A stretch of 64,000 nucleotides of DNA from CAVYWD01 sp963772225 (lineage in GTDB: Bacteria > Myxococcota > Myxococcia > Myxococcales > UBA5297): NCBI GenBank assembly GCA_963772225.1, contig CAVYWD010000002.1, positions 2,604,001-2,668,000 on the forward strand. Reading direction: 5' to 3'. The translations under genes and the position numbers were made by a program. Under the pieces are notes generated by a model. It was not told where the DNA came from. It did not search any database and was given only the letters and a program-made list of their open reading frames with translations. This document shows positions 35,529-46,264 of this stretch, piece after piece. The number at the start of each line of letters is the position of its first letter. Position 1 is the stretch's first letter.

Positions 35529-36473
35529 ATGAGCGTGAGCTTTCTCGGATTCGACTTCTCGCCCGTTCGCCTCGAGGACCGAAAGGAGCTCGAGGCTTTT
35601 CTCATCGCGCGCCCTCAGTCGCTCTCCGGCTATACCTTCGGCTGCCTGGGCGCCTGGAACGAGACCTTCCACTACAGCTGGTGCAAGCCCGAGCCCGACA
35701 CGTTGCTCGTCTCCTGCGTCGTCGACCCCGACCGCAACCGCCACCTCTTGCAGCCGGTCGGGCGCTTCTCGAGCGAGGTCCAAGAGCGCGCCCTGGCGGA
35801 GGCGCGCTCGCTGCCGTACCCTCTGCGGATCGTGGGGGCGACCGGCGGGTTTCTGGCCGCGCACCCCGCGCTGGGCGCGAGCTTTTCTGTGGAAGAGGAC
35901 CGGCCCAACGCGAACTACGTCTACTCCGCCGAGGAGCTCGCGACCCTGGCAGGGCGCAAGTTCTCGCCCAAGCGCAACCTCATCGCGCAGGCCGAGAAGG
36001 TGTACGCCTGGGCCCTGGAGCCCGTCGCCGACGAGAGCGTGGCGGAGTGTGCGCAGCTCGCCCGGCAAATCCGCGACGAGACCCCGACGCCCATGCCTCC
36101 CTCGCTGGTGCAGGACATGCTCGCGGTCGACTTCTCCCTGCGGCATCTGGACGAGCTGGGCCTGCGCGGCTATCTCGTCCGCGTGGAGCGCAAGGTGGTG
36201 GCCTTCTGCATCTGGGAGCCGTTGCGGCCCGGCGAGGTCGTCGTCCACTTCGAGCGGGCGCTGCGCAGCTACAAGGGCCTGTACCAAGTCCTCAACCGCG
36301 AGGTGGCCCGGGCGCTGCTCGCACAGGGCTTCACGCGCATCAACCGCGAAGAGGACTTGGGCGACCCGGGGCTGAGGCAGGCCAAGCTCTCGTACAACCC
36401 CGTGGAGCTCACCATGGCCTACCTGCTCACGCTTCGGCGGGGCGGCGCGCCCGAGGTCGAGCAGCGGCCGTGA
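35529..36473 (+). CDS. DUF2156 (phosphatidylglycerol lysyltransferase C-terminal-like) protein
   Basis: 314 residues with the double-GNAT fold of DUF2156 proteins: the N-terminal half ends near PNANYVYSAEELATLAGRKF and the motif FSPKRNLIAQAEKVYAWAL is the family KRN signature; GLYQVLNREVARALLAQGF and YNPVELTMAYLLTL complete the second lobe. Soluble members transfer amino acids or act in peptidoglycan-related chemistry, but none of this can be assigned here. It begins right after the GNAT stop and overlaps the next GTG start. Confidence 0.85.
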   Translation: MSVSFLGFDFSPVRLEDRKELEAFLIARPQSLSGYTFGCLGAWNETFHYSWCKPEPDTLLVSCVVDPDRNRHLLQPVGRFSSEVQERALAEARSLPYPLRIVGATGGFLAAHPALGASFSVEEDRPNANYVYSAEELATLAGRKFSPKRNLIAQAEKVYAWALEPVADESVAECAQLARQIRDETPTPMPPSLVQDMLAVDFSLRHLDELGLRGYLVRVERKVVAFCIWEPLRPGEVVVHFERALRSYKGLYQVLNREVARALLAQGFTRINREEDLGDPGLRQAKLSYNPVELTMAYLLTLRRGGAPEVEQRP

Positions 36474-37516
36474 GCCGGTCCCGCACTGCGGCGCCGCATG
36501 TCGGGCTCGGGCGGGCCATCGCAGCCCTGGCCGCCGCCTTGGGGTCGGCGCTCGTCCAGGCCTCTGAACAGGCGCCCGACCTGCTGCCAGCCGGGCCTTC
36601 GCCGGTCGAGACGCTCCCCGGCGGCCTGAAGCGGCCGCACCAGGACCAGTGGTTCACCGACGAGACGCATCAGCGGCGCCAGGGGACCATCGTCTTCTCG
36701 CGCGAGCGGATCGAGAACCCGCATGAGAACGAGGCGCTGTTCAGCGCGGCGTTCGGCCGGCGCGAGCCGCTCTACGGCCGCGTCTACCTCGACCGGGCCG
36801 TCGTCAACACGCCGGTCTTCGCCCGGGGTCGCCGGCCGGTCTTTCCCGCCGAGTCGGCGCACTTCTACCGCCTCTTCGTCGACGGCAAGCCCTTCGACCG
36901 AGCGCTGGGCGTCTTCACATCGGGCTTGCGCCTCTCGAGCTCCGAGGCCGAGGACCGGCAGCTGACGACCTGGCGCTTCGAGCCGCACCCCTCGCCGCTG
37001 GACGACCGGGCCGCGCCCGAAGTGGCGCTGGCGTGGGCTCGGGCGGTCAACGCCCTCGAGCCGGGAAGGCACCGGGTGCGCATCGAGCTGTGGGCGGGCG
37101 AGCTGGACCAGCACAGCGCGGGGCCGCGCGCCGCCGGGGAGCTGACGCTCGCCGCCGGCGCCCAGGACTTTCTGGGCTCGGGCGTGCAGGCGCCCGTCGA
37201 CGGGTACGGCGCGCGCGATCGCGATCAAATCAAGCAGGCCATCCAGGGCCTCCTCGCCCGGGCGCGCCCGCCCGTCCCCGCCGAGCGGCTGGCGCTGGCG
37301 CGCGTCTGGGCCGAGCGGGCCCTGGGGGAGCCGGGCGCGCCCGCGCGCCACATCCTCGCCATCGCGCGCACGGCCGGAGACGCCCGCGGGAAGGTCTGCG
37401 AGTACCGCGGCTTCCTGGTCCGCCAGGAGCGCGCCCGCGGCCGCTGGGGTCCCATGGAGCTCGAGCCCGCATGCGCGCTCGCCGAGTGCGCGCCCTTCTG
37501 GGCCGATTGCGAGTGA
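36470..37516 (+). CDS. Secreted protein of unknown function
   Basis: 348 residues starting with GTG inside the DUF2156 stop (GTGA overlap). A Tat/Sec-like N-terminus (GLGRAIAALAAALGSALVQA) leads to a beta-rich mature protein with repeated FxR/YGRVYLDR segments and the pairs CEYRGFLVRQERARGRWG and CALAECAPFWADCE near the end, whose cysteines may form disulphides. I do not recognise a family. Co-transcription with the GNAT and DUF2156 genes suggests a role at the envelope. Confidence 0.75.
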   Translation: MSRSRTAAPHVGLGRAIAALAAALGSALVQASEQAPDLLPAGPSPVETLPGGLKRPHQDQWFTDETHQRRQGTIVFSRERIENPHENEALFSAAFGRREPLYGRVYLDRAVVNTPVFARGRRPVFPAESAHFYRLFVDGKPFDRALGVFTSGLRLSSSEAEDRQLTTWRFEPHPSPLDDRAAPEVALAWARAVNALEPGRHRVRIELWAGELDQHSAGPRAAGELTLAAGAQDFLGSGVQAPVDGYGARDRDQIKQAIQGLLARARPPVPAERLALARVWAERALGEPGAPARHILAIARTAGDARGKVCEYRGFLVRQERARGRWGPMELEPACALAECAPFWADCE

Positions 37517-37535
37517 GGCGCGCCGGCGGCCGGGG

Positions 37536-37790
37536 TCAGCGCGGCTTTCGTTGATCGACCGCCACGCGGGGCGCCAGGGCTTCCGCCGCGGCGTCCGGGT
37601 CGACGCGCTCGCCGGTGAAGCTCACGAAAAGCTGCGCCGCGTCGTTCCAGCCGCGCACGCCGGTCTTGAGCGAGGCGACGCTCGAGAAGCCCATTTGCTG
37701 CATGAGTCGGCCGCCAGCGCCGAGCGATTTCCCGAGCGGCAGAGCACGACGATTTCTCTTTCGCGGATGGCAGCGAGAGCGGGCACCGTG
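37536..37790 (-). pseudogene. C-terminal remnant of a rhodanese-domain protein
   Basis: The active-site loop is readable as IVVLCRSGNRSALAA (Cys-x-x-Gly-x-Arg cradle), followed in another frame by RLMQQMGFSSVASL and KTGVRGWNDAAQLF, the usual end of a rhodanese domain. One base seems missing at about 37708-37713, and the N-terminal half is absent: sequence upstream of 37790 is unrelated. The gene was probably truncated when the neighbouring IS1182-type element or another rearrangement arrived. Confidence 0.65.
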
Positions 37791-38001
37791 TTGTAAGGTC
37801 AAAGTACTCGTGCCGAGGCCGGCCGCGGGCCTTGGGATAGGCGACCCGGTTGCGTCGATGCCGAGCATCTCGACGACCTGGCGCGCCAATCGGCCGCTAG
37901 GGTTGAAGCATCCGCGCGGGAATTCCGCGCTTGCTGCAAAGATCCGGAATTGCTGCACCGTGCGACGCTGCGGCGCTCCCAATGATTCCGCCCCTCCCTG
38001 G
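37791..38001. other. Unassigned stretch between rhodanese remnant and transposon
   Basis: No supported gene. A short minus-strand frame reads GRLARQVVEMLGIDATGSPI, which looks protein-like but is too short to place. Confidence 0.3.
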
Positions 38002-39828
38002 TGCACCTGAGAACTTTCCTGTTGAAAATTGTCGAGTAGCAAGTAAAGTGCAAACCCGCCTAGAGCGCCGATCGGGTTGAAAACCCAGTCGAATCGATCG
38101 CTTAGCGCGGGGGATCGACATGCCGCTCGCGACATGTTTTCTGGTGGGACTTCGCAACGCGCCGTCAGACAGCCGCGCACTGGGGTCATGCCAATGAAGC
38201 GTTGGAATCCGGTCGCCGAACTATCCAAGAAGGAGCAGATGATCATTAAGCGGCTCAAGCGAACGCGGAAGCTTTTCGCGTTTCTCCGCCTCCACAGGCT
38301 GGAGCTCTTCGACGATACTTTCCAAGAGGAGCTGGAGGGATTGTATCGAGACACAGGCGCAGGAGACGAGCCCGTGGCTCCAGCGCTGCTGTGCATGGCA
38401 CTCATCCTTCAGGCCTACCACCGCATCTCGGATGCAGAGGCGGTCGAACTTACGGTCCTGGACTTGCGATGGCAGATGGTTCTCGGCTGCGTTGGCGCTG
38501 AGGAGCCAGCGTTTGCGCAGGGTACGCTTCAGACCCTTCGAGAGCGTCTGATCCGCGCGGACATGGATCGGCGGTTGCTCGAGCGGACCATCGAGCTGGC
38601 GCGCAAGACAATGGAGTTCGACTGGAAGAAGCTGCCCAAAGACCTCCATGTGGCGGTTGATTCCCGCCCTTTTGAAGGGGCCGGGCGGGTTGAGGACACG
38701 TTCAATTTGCTCGGCCACGCTGCCCGAAAGATCGTGGAGTGCGCGGCCGAATTGACGGACCTGAGCAAGGAGGAAGTCTGTCGCAAGGCCGGGATCTCCT
38801 TGCTGCTGTCGCCAAGCATCAAGGCTGGGCTCGACATCAATTGGAATGATCCCGAGCAGAAGGACCAAGCGATCGATCTCCTAGCTGCCCAAGTGACCTC
38901 GCTAAATGCTTGGCTCGAGAAGCACCGGCTTGCGACCCAGGAGCCGCTCCGACCGTACATCGAGGCGGTGGCCCAAGTGCGCGAGCAGGACCTCGAGGTG
39001 GCTGCGAATGGGCGCGTTCACATTAGGCGCGGCGTCGCAGAGGACCGCAGAGTGTCGATCGAGGACGCCGACATGCGGCACGGCAGGAAGAGCAAGAGCA
39101 AGCGGTTCAACGGGTACAAGCAGCACGTTGCGGTGGACCTCGACTCGAACCTCATTCTCGCTTGCGCCGTCACGCCCGCGAACCGGCCCGAGGAGGAGGC
39201 GACTCCCGCGATCAAGGCAGATCTGGAACGATGTCGCGTGCAAACCGGAACCCTTTCTATCGACCGCGCGTACATCAACAGTTCGCTCGTCGAGGAGGTG
39301 CTGGCGCGGGGCGGCGAGGTCCTGGCAACGCCCTGGTCAGGCCGGAACAGTAACCCCGAGCTCTTCGGCAAGCGGGATTTCAAGGTCGACATGCGCGCGA
39401 AGACCATCACCTGTCCGGCTGGGCAAATGGAGGCGTTCGAGCCAGGACAGGTCGTTGAGTTCGATCCAGAGGTGTGTGGCTCCTGCGCGATACGAAGTCT
39501 TTGCACCATGTCGGCATCGGGGAAGGGTCGCCACGTGCAGATCGCGAAGGACGAGGCTCTACAGCAGAGGTTTCGTAAATTGCAGGGGTCGCCGGCCGGC
39601 CGCGAACGTCTGCGAGCACGCACCGGCGTAGAGCACAGCCTGGCGCACATCGCGGCCAGGCAAGGCCCCAGGGCGCGCTACCGAGGCACGCGCAGAAATG
39701 TCTACGACCTACGCCGCACAGCTGCAGTGGAGAACCTCGAAACGATCCGGCGAGCGCACGACCGCGCGGCGAAGGCCGCGGAATGACAGCAGGTTCAACC
39801 CATTCGGTGCTCTAGGTGCAGAGAGGTG
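38002..39828 (+). mobile_element. IS1182-family insertion sequence, ends approximate
   Basis: Carries one intact transposase. Candidate ends are weakly matching: TGCACCTGAGAAC on the left and TGCACCTAGAGCACC (reverse strand) on the right, the latter doubled. No target duplication could be recognised, so the limits are provisional. Confidence 0.6.
38188..39786 (+). CDS. IS1182-family DDE transposase
   Basis: 532 residues. The N-terminal DUF772-type domain (VAPALLCMALILQAYHRISD) precedes a DDE core: LHVAVDSRPFEGAGRVEDTF, GYKQHVAVDLDSNLILACAV and the late glutamate region RTGVEHSLAHIAARQG. Between them lies a cysteine-rich insert (ITCPAGQMEAFEPGQ, VCGSCAIRSLCTM), as in other IS1182 transposases. 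The ATG at 38188 opens MPMKRWNPVAELSKKEQMII; longer frames lack support. The frame is intact, so it may be active. Confidence 0.92.
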   Translation: MPMKRWNPVAELSKKEQMIIKRLKRTRKLFAFLRLHRLELFDDTFQEELEGLYRDTGAGDEPVAPALLCMALILQAYHRISDAEAVELTVLDLRWQMVLGCVGAEEPAFAQGTLQTLRERLIRADMDRRLLERTIELARKTMEFDWKKLPKDLHVAVDSRPFEGAGRVEDTFNLLGHAARKIVECAAELTDLSKEEVCRKAGISLLLSPSIKAGLDINWNDPEQKDQAIDLLAAQVTSLNAWLEKHRLATQEPLRPYIEAVAQVREQDLEVAANGRVHIRRGVAEDRRVSIEDADMRHGRKSKSKRFNGYKQHVAVDLDSNLILACAVTPANRPEEEATPAIKADLERCRVQTGTLSIDRAYINSSLVEEVLARGGEVLATPWSGRNSNPELFGKRDFKVDMRAKTITCPAGQMEAFEPGQVVEFDPEVCGSCAIRSLCTMSASGKGRHVQIAKDEALQQRFRKLQGSPAGRERLRARTGVEHSLAHIAARQGPRARYRGTRRNVYDLRRTAAVENLETIRRAHDRAAKAAE

Positions 39829-39961
39829 CAGAGAGGCGGGCGGCAACGACCACTGACAGGGCGGCAAGTCATCTCCGAGCTGAGGCGGGCGAGGCCTGTG
39901 CGCAGGCGAAACGCCTGGCTCGAACGTGCGTGGCAGAATGCCAAGTCGCGGAGGGATTACG

Positions 39962-42900
39962 GTGCGTATACTTCCACAGTCACTCTTCTTCATTGCTTGC
40001 TGCGGCCTCCTCGCGAGTGCTTGCGGGAGGACCGACTACATCGACCAGTCCGCTGCTGATGGAGGCGCCGCCCGCTTCCACGTCTTTTGGGGCACGACCC
40101 GCCATCAGGAGACCATTGTCCAGTCCTCTACGAACGTAGAGCAGCAGCCCGACGGCGGGAGTTGCGGCTGCACGGCGACTGCCGCCGACCCGTGTGCCCT
40201 CAAGTGCTCTACTATTGAGCTTCCCCCGACTGACTGTGGCCTTGGACACTTCCCGGGGCTGAGCATCCTCGGGTCAGATTTTATTCCGCCGGAGTACTGG
40301 GCGGGCGGCACCCTCGTCGAGCCCGACGATCCTCCCAGCGGTGGCTGCCCCGGATTTCCTGGAGGCACCGCCACCTTCGATCCGATTACCTGCATCTATA
40401 CGAAAGTATTCAATCCTGTTTGCGGCGAATCTGAAGTATTCACGTGCAATTTCTATGAGGGAACATGCAGCGACGAAGCTCCTGCTTATTATTGTGAGGG
40501 CGGTGGGAGCTGGGTATGTAATGGTCATTGCTCGCTCCATGGCACCATCAAGCGAGTGTTTTCATGCCCGCGCTGCCAGGGCAACGCGGCCACCAAGTCG
40601 GTTCAGCCTCCCGTAATTGTCTCCACGGCGGCATCCCCAGCCGGCCAAACGCAATGGCAGTTTGGCTACCTAGGCTACGTTGACTATCAGGTCAGCGGTA
40701 GCGGCGTCGTGAGCGCTACCCTCGATGGAACGCCGTTCGCTCAAGCGAGCGTCACGGTTGGCGGCGCCGGCGGCCTCACCATCAGTGGGTCGAGCGCCCA
40801 GCTTCCGGTCGCCGTAGACGCCCAGACGATTCGTTTCGCGGTTCCACCTTCACAGCTCGGACTCGACCAGAACTTCGCCGTCCATTACGAAAGCTCCGCC
40901 GGCGCGAGCCCTGCCGATGAACAACAGGTCGTTTCAACCCTGCTGGACCGCAAGGCGACCCTCCCGCCCTGTAACACCTTCGTTCACGAGGTCGGTGTCA
41001 CCGATGGGCACCTTGTACAGGTGGCCGAGGACCTCAAGATCGCCGGCCGAGGCGGGGGCTTGTCGTTCACTCGCACATACTCCAGCGGCGCGAGCGGAGA
41101 AGGCCCGTTGGGAAGTGGCTGGAACCACAACTATCGTGCCTTCCTCATCGAGGTGCCAGGAGCGTCCCAGTACGTTGTTGTGGGAGGCGAGGGTAACGGC
41201 CAGACCTTCAGCTGCGGCCTTACCGGCTGCAAACCGCAGCCGGGCTATCATGGCTCGCTGACAATCAATGGCAACTCGAGCTTCGTCTTTCGGTCCAAGT
41301 ACGGTACGCGCTACGAGTTTGGCGCTCTTGTGGCCGGTTCCTTTCCTTCGCGTCATCGCCTCGAGCGAATCGTCGATGCGGTCGGCAATGCCACTCAGCT
41401 CGAGTACGAGGAAGGCCAGTGGGGAGGCGAGGTTCGCCGGGTGTGGGAGGCGGGGGGCGGTCGCTACCTTGAATTTGCCTACACCACGATACCGGGGCCA
41501 TGTCTCTTTCAAAACGGTCAACTGGTTCGCCTGGCCAGTGTCACTCTGATGACGGGCGGGGCCAATCCGGGCGGCGGCGGGAACACGGCGTCCGACGTCG
41601 CGCCATACAGTTCACGTACACCTCCACCGATAGCGGACTTTCGGGACTCCTCGCAACCGCTTCACGCGGTGAGCGAACCGAGACCTACACATACGTAAGT
41701 GACCCCAACCCGAACGTCGCTACCGAACTCCAAACCTACACAGATCCGAACGGCAACCCCACCACTTACGCCTGGAATGACGCCCGCGTGCAGAGCGTCA
41801 CCGACCCGACCGGCGCGGTGACGAGCTACTTCCAGAACTCCGGAAAAACCACAGTCACGGGACCAAGGCCGGGAGTCACGGCGGCCTATACCGTCGACCA
41901 GAACGGATGCACGGCGCAGGTCGATCGCTCCAAGACCGGCGGCGGGGTGATCACCACGAAGACGCAATACGACGACAACCACCTCCTGGAGTCGGAGACC
42001 GACGCGCTCGGCAGGCAGACGACCTATGCCTATGACACGCTGGGCAACATGCTGGAGCGCAGCGTTGACCTGACGACCGCCACCGGCGTCGAGGCCACCA
42101 CGACCGATGGCGATGGCAATCCGATCACGAGCGCGGTCGAGACTTGGCTCTACGACCAGACCTTCAGCGCAGTGACATGTCACCAGGACGCCGAAGGCTA
42201 CGTAACCACCAACGAGATCGATTCCGCAACGGGCTTGGTTACGAAGAGCCAGCGCTTCCGGACCAAGGCCGGCCCCGGCACGGCATGCAAGGATCCTACG
42301 ACCGTGCCCGCGGGCGACGCGGAGGTCACGGAGCTCCAGTACTGCCAAATCAACGGAGTGTGTCCCGCGAACGGCCAACCCGGGGACCTCTCGGCCATCA
42401 TCGATGGCGAGCAGCACACGACCACAATTAGCGCCCTCGACCCCTATGCCAATCCGACCGGAGTGACGCTCGGAACTCTCACGATTTCGAGAGCCTACTC
42501 GGGCGCCAGCCTCCTCAACACCGAAACGGACACGTTGGGCCACTCCACGACCTGGACGTACGACGACCTCGGGCGCGTCAAGTCGGTAACGAAAGCAAAC
42601 ACGAAAGGCAACAACCCGCTCGGGCAATTTTCGTCGTACGAGTACTTTCCGGGCAGCCAGCTCAAGACTTTGACCAACGGCATGGGGCTCAGCAGGAGCT
42701 TCACGCTCGACGGAATGAATCGCGTAGCCACCGTCAGAGAGGCCGGCCCCGGCGTTCCGACTGAATACGACTCCAGCTTCAGCTACGACGAGGCGGGGAA
42801 CAAGACCAATGCGACCATCCGCGGGTGGTACGAGACCGTCACCCAGTATGATTCCCTCAATCGGCCCTTCAACGTCACGGTCGGCGGAAAGCAGTCGGCG

Positions 42901-45900
42901 AGCTATGCCTATGACGACGCCGGCAACGAGGTCTCCGAAACCGACCTCCACGGCCATCAGACGACGTACCACTTCGACGCCCTCTACCGTCCCGTGCGAA
43001 TCGCCGACCCACTCGGTAACGAGAGCCTCCGGCGATACGACCTCGCGAGCAGACTGACCTACGAACGCGATGGGAATGGCCACGAGACTCGCTATACCTC
43101 GGACTGCGCAGGACGGCTGACCTCGACGACCGATGCGGTCGGCCACGTCGAGACACGGACCTATTACCATGACGGCCAGCTGCAGAGCGTGGAGGACAAA
43201 AGCCCCGGGGGTGTTTCGTATTACAAGATGGCGATCCCCGGGTATGACGCCCAGGAGCGCCCCAGCGGTTTGCAAGAGTCGGGGCTCGGATTCACCCTCC
43301 CGACGCAGACCATCGTCTACGATGACGCGGCGCATACGGCCGCCAGCACCGATCGCAACGGCGTCACGACTCTGCGCAACCTGGACGACCTGGATCGTCC
43401 TTTCGCCAAGACGGTCGATCCCGGCGGCCTCAATCTGCAGACGCAATTCGAGTTCGACAAGGATGGCAACCTATCGGCCGTGGTCGACGCGCTCGGCCGC
43501 CGGACGCAGAGGACCTACGACTGCCTCGACCGCCTGACCGAGCGCGACCTGCCGATGAACGTGTCCGAGATGTTCGAATACGACGGAGCTGGACATCAGA
43601 CCGCCGTCGTCGACCGTCGAGGCGTGCGGCAGGAAATGACCTACGATGAGCAAGAGCGGCCGCTCGTCAATACATTGGTTCGAGCCGACGGGAGCAAGCT
43701 CGCGCTGTCCACGCGCACGTACGTCGACACGCCGGGTTCAGCGACCACGAATGTGGCGCTCAAGGTCAGCGACGCTCGCGGGAAGCTCGCCACGGTCGAG
43801 TTCGACCCACTCGAGCGCATGGTCGCCCTCACCGACCCCCTGCACTACACGAGCAGCACCACGTACGACGCGGTGAACCCGGTGTCCTCTGTCGATAGGA
43901 ACGGCCATCAAACGAGCTGGACGTACGACGCGGCGAACCGCGTTCTCAGTCAAACCGACGGCGCCTCCGGAACCACTTACGTCGGGAAGATCAAGTACGA
44001 CGATGAAGCCTTGAGTGCCACCGTCACGGACCGAAACGGCATCGACACTGTCGTCGAAAATGACGGCCTCGGAAGATCGACGAAGATCACTCGGAAGGCG
44101 CGCACCGGCAAACCAGGCGTCGCGCAGATGGTCTACGACGGGAACGGCAACCTGACGGCTCTCACCGACCCCAACGGAAATCTCCTTCGCGCAGCCTACG
44201 ACAGCGCCAACCGGATGTTCACCCAGACGCGCGGCGCTGGTACGTCCTTCGCCGAGACCACGACGTTCACCTATGACGCCGTCGGCAACCTCCTGGAGGT
44301 CAAGGACGCGCGACCGACCGACATTTCCTATGACGCTCGCATGACGTTCGACGACCTGGACCGGGTGGTGCGCATCGAGGATGCGAACGGAAACGTGACC
44401 TCGCGGGCTTTCGATGGACTCGGCAATAGGCTCTGCGAGGCTCGGCCCAACGCGGGTTCACTCTTCGACCACGGTGGCGCGTCTGGCTCATCCATCGACG
44501 ATTTGAGCTCGCTGGTTTGCTCGGCGGCGAATCCCTCGTCCTGGACCTACGACGAGCAGTCGGGACTGGTCACCACGACCGACGGCCTGGGGCAGAAATA
44601 CCAGTTCGCCTATGACGATTCCCACAACCTGCTTTCCAAGACCGACCCGAACAACCACACGACCACCTACGGATACGACGACCGCAATTTCCGCGTCAGC
44701 GAGAAAGCGCCAGGCGGCCAGAGCTGGACGATGACTCCCGATGGCAACGGCAACGTCGGCACGGTCACGAATCCGAACGGCCAGACCGTGACGAACAGCT
44801 GGGGCCTGCTCGACCGGCTGACGCGGCAGAGCTGGTCCGGAAAGGTGTCGAGCGAAAGTCCTGCCATCCGCTCCATCGATTACGGCTACGACGGCAACGG
44901 GAACCTGACGAGCGTCACGGAGACGAAGACCAGCGGGATCGAGCAGGCGAGCCGGACCTTCGACGACTACAATCGGCTGCAGACTGAAACCAGGTCAGGA
45001 GCGACCGTCTCCTATGGTTACGATCTGAAGGGCAATCGAACCAGCGTCACCGACCCAAGCAACGTCACGACCTCGTACACGTACGACGCCCTGGACCGCC
45101 TCTCGACGGTCGCTATTGGCCAGCAGGTTGCGCGCTATTACTATTACCCCGGGTCGCTCTTCAAGGGCGTCGATTATCCGACTTCTCCTCAGATTCAAGA
45201 GCGCCGTTGCTACGACGCAGGTGGGCGATTGGCCACTGCGATCGTGAGCAAGAACGGAATCTCGGTGGGTCCCTCCGGGCTCGACCCGAATGATTGCGCG
45301 CCGCTGAAGACGCCCTTCGCGACCCGCTTCATGTACACCTATGACAACAACGGAAATCGCGGGATGCAGATTGAGGAGCGGACCAACCCCACCACGCGAA
45401 AGCTGAAGCCCGCCGAGATCACCGCGTATGCTTACGACGGCATCGACCGCCTGCTCGGGGTCCAATACCCCGATGGCCACGGAGTGGCCTACAACCTCGA
45501 CGCCGTCGGTAATCGGATCGGCGAGCGCGAGAGCACGCCCGACCCGTCAGCGGTGCCAGTGGTCGTGGCCTACGAGGATCTCGCGAGCTATCCCCTGGCT
45601 CATGACGTTACGGCTCAGTTCAACGAGAACGACTGGCTGACCGCGCGGACGGATGCGATCGATCCATCGAAGAGCACGACGTTCGGCTACGACGGCAACG
45701 GAAACCAGACCTCCAGGACGAGCGCGTCCAGCTCGAGGCTGCTGAGTTGGGATGCCCGGAATACCCTCACCTCCGTCCGCGACGGCTCCGGAAAGATCCT
45801 CGGGACTTACGACTACGATTACAAGGGGATTCGCGTTTGGAGGAACACGCAGTCCGAGAGCATCGACTACGTCCTGGACGATAGGAGCGTATTGCAGGAA

Positions 45901-46260
45901 CTGGACGCCTCCAAATCAGGCTCGCCACAGATTCGCCGCTACCATCATGGAACCAATGTTCTGGCGGTGACTGAAAGCCCTGGGACGGCGTTTGTTTCAG
46001 GGACGAGCTTCATCGTCAGCGACGGCATGGGTTCGGCGAGCGACTTCTGGAGCTCGAGCGGGACGCTGGCGAGGGCGAGGCAGTTCGATGCCTGGGGCGG
46101 CTACCGGAACGCGTCGGCGCCTGCCAGCGGGGAGCCGAAGGCCGGGTATACGGGGCATCAGTATGACCCGGAGACGGGGTGGGTGTACGCCCGGGCGAGA
46201 TATTACGACTCGACGCTGGGGATATTCCTGAGCAGGGATCCGTATCAGGCCGCAGATTAG
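39962..46260 (+). pseudogene. Rhs/YD-repeat lipoprotein, core, with frameshifts
   Basis: Giant secreted polymorphic-toxin scaffold of about 2,100 residues. GTG start with GGAGG 8 bases upstream opens a lipoprotein signal (SLFFIACCGLLASACGRT). A cysteine-rich head (CNFYEGTCSDEAPAYYCEGG) and an immunoglobulin-like stretch lead to DUF6531-type LSFTRTYSSGASGEGPLGSG, then about 40 YD repeats (YDDLGRVKSVTK, YDGNGNLTALTDPNG) that should form the Rhs cocoon. At 41599-41603 one extra G breaks the frame; removing it joins NTASDVA to IQFTYTSTDSG. At about 46255-46262 the core ends SRDPYQAAD with an in-frame TAG, and the tip continues in another frame. Confidence 0.85.
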
Positions 46261-46264
46261 CGAT

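Noticed and set aside
37999..39850. Exact ends and target duplication of the IS1182-type element
   Set aside because: Only weak terminal similarity and no matching flanking bases; limits left approximate.
41662..43446. 594-codon minus-strand frame opposite the YD repeats
   Set aside because: Mirror of regular YD codons; no start signal or domain.
42000..46200. Repeated DNA in the Rhs gene as a satellite or CRISPR
   Set aside because: Repetition is at protein level (YD repeats) with diverged codons.
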